Shown here in pieces: positions 61,001 through 64,000 of a DNA stretch of 64,000 nucleotides. The translations under genes and the position numbers were made by a program. A model generated the notes under the pieces. That model ran no database searches. It had not been told where the DNA came from and saw only the letters and a program-made list of their open reading frames with translations. The stretch comes from an uncultured Bacteroides sp. (lineage in GTDB: Bacteria; Bacteroidota; Bacteroidia; Bacteroidales; Bacteroidaceae): assembly GCA_900552075.1 (NCBI GenBank), contig URYL01000002.1:1-64000 (forward strand), given 5' to 3'. The first letter of the stretch is position 1; every line of letters starts with the position of its first letter.

Positions 61001-62779
61001 TTATTCTGCAATTTCCACCCGGTTGACTTTTTCCAGCAGGAAGCGGTTCTGGTTCCAGTGGAAGGGCTTGTAGTCGGTATTGGTGTGGATACGGTTGCGT
61101 TTGAAGACCAGTCCGTCTACCGACTTGGCATAGAGGATGGGCAGATCGAAGGTTTCAAACTCGTTGTCCGTAATCTGGATGGCGCCCGGCTTTCCTCCGT
61201 GGAAATACTTCACCTGATGCTCCAAATCGGGGATTTCCGGATAAATGGAAATCACGGCATTGGTAAACTGGAACATGTTGGTCAGGGCGTTTACAAACCG
61301 GTTATGACGGATAATTACTTCGCGGCAGGCTCCTGTCTCATACCAGCCGTTGCAGTCGCCGCACAGCAGGATAGCAGTTCCGGAAGTATGGTCAAACAGG
61401 TTGTGTTCCACTACGGTTTTTCTTGGCGTACTGAAGAGAGAGCCTCTGGCGCGGTTGTTCCGGATGGTGTTGTGGGCAAAATACACTTCGGGGGTCCAGG
61501 TCAGATTCTCAATGCCGAAGGCTTCCTGGTCGTTCAGTTCCTCGGGCAACGGTTGCTGGAAACGTATACAGAACTCCTTGGCTCCGTGAGCGGCCGGCTG
61601 GTCCTGCGCCGTGATGCTTTCAATGCGATTGGTCCCGTCCAGCAGTTCCATGGTTTGTGAGCGGATGAACTGTACTTCGTCGCCGGCAAATCCCCAGTCG
61701 AATCCCCAGGCCTGTTCGTGCATGTAGCGTGCTAAGAGGGTATGGTCGTCCACCCGTTTCGTCACCTTCAGGTAGGTGCCGTGTACGTTGATGGCATCGT
61801 CCATCATTCCTTCGTAAACTCCGTTCACCGATACAATTTCGCCTTTGCATTGAGAAAAGTGAGTGGCATCGGCCTGTGTTGTAAAGTAGCGCGGGTCATT
61901 TTCTCCTTTCAGGCAGACACTGAAACCGTCCATGTAGATGCTGTCGCAAAGCTGTGCCAGCAGTCCCATACCCTGTGCGTAGTGCACTTGGATATTTTTC
62001 AGGGTGGTATGCGTGTTATGCGACAAGAAGATGCCCGGAGTAGGGCGGTCCCAGGAACGCATGGCTACCACCGTACCTTCGGGAAGTCGTTTATCCTTCC
62101 ATCGGGGCGCATATACCAGTCCCTCGCCCGCCTTGACGCAGCCTTTGGTGGGGCAGCCTATGTCGCTGGTATTATATACAATGTGGTGGCTTTTCTCTTC
62201 GAAGGCGATGCCCGACATCGGGTGTAAGGTCCATCCGTCACCGTAAGTTTCAAAGATGGAGTCCTTGGTCAAGCGGTATTTCACCCACGGAGCGGGGCGG
62301 AAAGTGATACCTTTGTCGCCTTCATTCTTCATAATCTGCACTTGGGCAATGTGCGGGTTTTCAAAATCGATGCTGAAGTCTTTCAGCGTACAGTTTGTGC
62401 TGCGCAGCAAGGAAAGCGGAATCATCTGTCCGTGGAAGATGAATTTCGCTCCGTTTCCTTCCAGTGTGACGGATTGCAGGTCTTCCAGTGCCAGACCTAC
62501 CTTCTTGGGGTTGGCTTGGTCGTGGTTGGAAATATAATATGTGCGTTCTGCCGCTTCTTCCGGATAGAAGTGATACGTTCCACTTTGGAAGCGTAATATC
62601 AGTGTCTCGCCTTTCTTGGCTTCTTTTCTGATTTTGGCCAGCGCTCTTTCCATGCGGGCCGACATGTTGCTTTTCTTCCCGGGGGTAATGCCGAACCGGG
62701 CCATGTTATATACTTGCTGGGCAGATAGGGGCAGGCAGAGGGCCGTGGCCAGCAGCAGATATCCTAGTTTTATTCTCAT
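61001..62779 (-). CDS. Glycoside hydrolase family 110, alpha-1,3-galactosidase
   Basis: A 592-residue secreted parallel-beta-helix enzyme. Signal peptide 1-20 (LPLSAQQ). The acidic active-site segments read QADATHFSQCKGE (Asp304) and GMMDDAINVHGTY (Asp327, Asp328); the 23-residue gap equals that between catalytic Asp residues I recall for characterised GH110 enzymes. These remove alpha-1,3-galactose from blood-group B or linear Gal-alpha-1,3-Gal ends of host glycans by inversion. Single gene, with no susC/D neighbours. Confidence 0.92.
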   Translation of the reverse strand: MRIKLGYLLLATALCLPLSAQQVYNMARFGITPGKKSNMSARMERALAKIRKEAKKGETLILRFQSGTYHFYPEEAAERTYYISNHDQANPKKVGLALEDLQSVTLEGNGAKFIFHGQMIPLSLLRSTNCTLKDFSIDFENPHIAQVQIMKNEGDKGITFRPAPWVKYRLTKDSIFETYGDGWTLHPMSGIAFEEKSHHIVYNTSDIGCPTKGCVKAGEGLVYAPRWKDKRLPEGTVVAMRSWDRPTPGIFLSHNTHTTLKNIQVHYAQGMGLLAQLCDSIYMDGFSVCLKGENDPRYFTTQADATHFSQCKGEIVSVNGVYEGMMDDAINVHGTYLKVTKRVDDHTLLARYMHEQAWGFDWGFAGDEVQFIRSQTMELLDGTNRIESITAQDQPAAHGAKEFCIRFQQPLPEELNDQEAFGIENLTWTPEVYFAHNTIRNNRARGSLFSTPRKTVVEHNLFDHTSGTAILLCGDCNGWYETGACREVIIRHNRFVNALTNMFQFTNAVISIYPEIPDLEHQVKYFHGGKPGAIQITDNEFETFDLPILYAKSVDGLVFKRNRIHTNTDYKPFHWNQNRFLLEKVNRVEIAE

Positions 62780-62825
62780 AGTCGTAATGTTTTTAAGGTA
62801 AGGTCTGTTTTTACAGCTATTTTTA

Positions 62826-62871
62826 TGAAAAATCCCTCGCTTTGTCCTATAACGGGATGAAGCGAGGGATT
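62826..62871 (-). terminator. Terminator of the FKBP operon
   Basis: A perfect 12-bp stem AATCCCTCGCTT/AAGCGAGGGATT, followed on the minus strand by TTTCATAAAAA, 23 bp after the FKBP stop. Confidence 0.85.
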
Positions 62872-62894
62872 CAAATTCAGTGTATGGCTTGAGA

Positions 62895-63749
62895 TTATTT
62901 CTCGATATCTACCAATTCTACTTCGAAAATCAAAGTAGAGAACGGTTTGATCTTGCCGGCTTCCTGTGCACCGTATCCCAGTTCCTGCGGAATGTACAAT
63001 TCCCATTTAGAGCCTACTGGCATCATCTTCAGGGCTTCTGTCCATCCTGGAATCACACGGCTGACAGCCAATGTGATGGGTTCTTTAGAGCTGTCGAATT
63101 CTGTACCGTCAATCATGGTACCTTTGTAGTTCACTTTCACGCGTGAAGTATCGGCCGGAATGGCACCTGTACCTTTGGTGATGATTTTATATTGCAATCC
63201 GCTGGCTGTAGTCTGAACACCTTCTTTTGTTTTGTTCTTAACCAGGAATTCTTCGTTCTGCTTCTTGTAGTCCGCATATTTGGCTTCCAAAGCTTTTGAT
63301 TTGATCAATTCTGCTTTTGAACGTACATACACAGCTGCTGAGTCTACTGAAACAAAGCCCTGTTTCTTTACGGTAGCGATGAATCCAGCCAGGAAGTTTT
63401 CCTTGCTCAGTGACTGAGTAGAGTCTTGTCCGAAAATCTGACGGTTGTTGTAGTCGAACATGTCACCGCTGATTTGCTGGCCAATCTGCATACCTGCCAG
63501 ATAGGCTTTCTGTTTGGCATCGGTTTCCTTGCAGCCTTGTTCCAGACCTTTGATGAAGTCGGCTACGTATGCTGAATCAACGCCCAGACGGCCTTGTACA
63601 TATTCCATTAAACCTTGAGTGTTGGTTACACCCATCATATAAGACAAAGAGTCTACGTCGCTTTTCAGGTTGGCTTTCGGACCTTGTGCTGTACATGATG
63701 CCAGGCTGGCTGCAGCGGCAAGCATCATAAAAAATGTACCTTTTTTCAT
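62895..63749 (-). CDS. FKBP-type peptidyl-prolyl isomerase lipoprotein
   Basis: A 284-residue Mip/FkpA-like protein. Lipobox LASC (Cys19), N-terminal helical dimerisation domain (~25-165), FKBP domain (~175-282) with KVNYKGTMIDGTEFDSS, VIPGWTEALKMMPVGSKWELYIP and LIFEVELVDI. It helps fold envelope proteins. It starts 12 bp after another FKBP gene on the same strand. Confidence 0.95.
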   Translation of the reverse strand: MKKGTFFMMLAAAASLASCTAQGPKANLKSDVDSLSYMMGVTNTQGLMEYVQGRLGVDSAYVADFIKGLEQGCKETDAKQKAYLAGMQIGQQISGDMFDYNNRQIFGQDSTQSLSKENFLAGFIATVKKQGFVSVDSAAVYVRSKAELIKSKALEAKYADYKKQNEEFLVKNKTKEGVQTTASGLQYKIITKGTGAIPADTSRVKVNYKGTMIDGTEFDSSKEPITLAVSRVIPGWTEALKMMPVGSKWELYIPQELGYGAQEAGKIKPFSTLIFEVELVDIEK

Positions 63750-63761
63750 TTGCTTCGTTAT

Positions 63762-64000
63762 TTATAATACTTCAATTAATTCTACTTCAAAAATCAGGGT
63801 ACTGTGGGGCGGAATCATTTCGCCGGCTCCTTGTGCGCCGTAAGCCAGTTCCGACGGGATGTAGAGTTTCCACTTGGCACCTTCCGACATCAGCTGCAGT
63901 GCTTCTACCCAACCTTTGATGACCTGGTTTACACCGAATACAGCCGGTTCGCCACGCTTGATGGAACTATCGAACAGCGTTCCGTCAATCAGCGTACCTT
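63762..64000 (-). CDS. Second FKBP-type isomerase, C-terminal part (partial)
   Basis: The minus-strand frame is open from the right window edge to the stop at 63762-63764. The last 79 codons read GTLIDGTLFDSSI..., VIKGWVEALQLMSEGAKW, KLYIPSELAYGAQGAG and end LIFEVELIEVL, a clear FKBP C-terminus. The rest of the gene is outside the window. It stands directly upstream of the FKBP lipoprotein gene, so this is a tandem pair from duplication. Confidence 0.93.
   Translation of the reverse strand, partial: GTLIDGTLFDSSIKRGEPAVFGVNQVIKGWVEALQLMSEGAKWKLYIPSELAYGAQGAGEMIPPHSTLIFEVELIEVL

Overview
The window looks like a chromosomal segment of a gut Bacteroidota, most likely family Bacteroidaceae and perhaps Phocaeicola/Bacteroides (inference). 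The grounds are a SusC/SusD pair driven by an ECF sigma factor and a FecR anti-sigma factor, -7 boxes of the TAnnTTTG type before several genes, anSME and S1 sulfatase genes, the long Bacteroidetes form of IspG, a TGS/uridine-kinase fusion, and many outer-membrane barrels and lipoproteins.

Layout. 1-1136: end of a ribosomal operon (rpoA, rplQ). 1437-4736 (minus): sufE, an M28 peptidase/glutaminyl-cyclase-like lipoprotein and a C26-M19 amidohydrolase fusion. 4927-6926: ptb-buk acyl kinase pathway. 6954-16493: an AT-rich polysaccharide-utilisation locus (ECF sigma, FecR, STN-type SusC, SusD, Ser-type sulfatase, esterase), probably for a sulfated and acylated host glycan. 17007-17794: Lrp regulator and DUF4491 protein. 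17981-23198: Nudix, a 1005-residue TPR protein and a beta-barrel, tightly packed. 23201-29197: ribD, then prmC-recX-comF, pyrE, SRPBCC protein, argH and two tRNAs. 29463-31044: an AT-rich WG-repeat lipoprotein preceded by a ~150-bp imperfect palindrome, accessory in character. 31208-32656: DnaJ-like and Hsp20 chaperones. 33335-34327: a cobalamin riboswitch in front of a wrecked btuB/btuG-like locus. 34395-36104: oxyR divergent from a small membrane protein and thioredoxin. 36144-41088 (minus): priA, PHP phosphoesterase, low-Mr phosphatase, anSME. 41178-45670: Gfo/Idh oxidoreductase, small porin, GH31 glycosidase. 45737-51930: an outer-membrane barrel divergent from a two-component system, then threonine aldolase and gamma carbonic anhydrase. 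52437-59137 (minus): nucleoside kinase, rpoN, PAP2-like protein, gcvH, purE, ispG as one tight cluster. 59228-64000: Na/Pi cotransporter, GH110 alpha-galactosidase, and two FKBP isomerases (the second cut by the window edge).

Links between genes. The sulfatase has Ser, not Cys, at the formylglycine position, so it needs a radical-SAM maturase; such a maturase is encoded 20 kb away at 36144-37370. The STN domain of the SusC protein and the FecR/ECF pair form a trans-envelope signalling relay. Three GTTAA repeats exactly 11 bp apart lie between the barrel gene and the two-component system and look like its operator.

Most unusual: three intergenic arrays built on a 22-bp period (16767, 33068, 52161), made of AAAC..GTTT palindromes in two sequence families; the large palindrome at 30892-31044; and the riboswitch left in front of a pseudogene. 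None of the proteins is by itself an obviously new defence or mobile system. All family assignments come from reading the sequence and from memory of the families; no database search was run.
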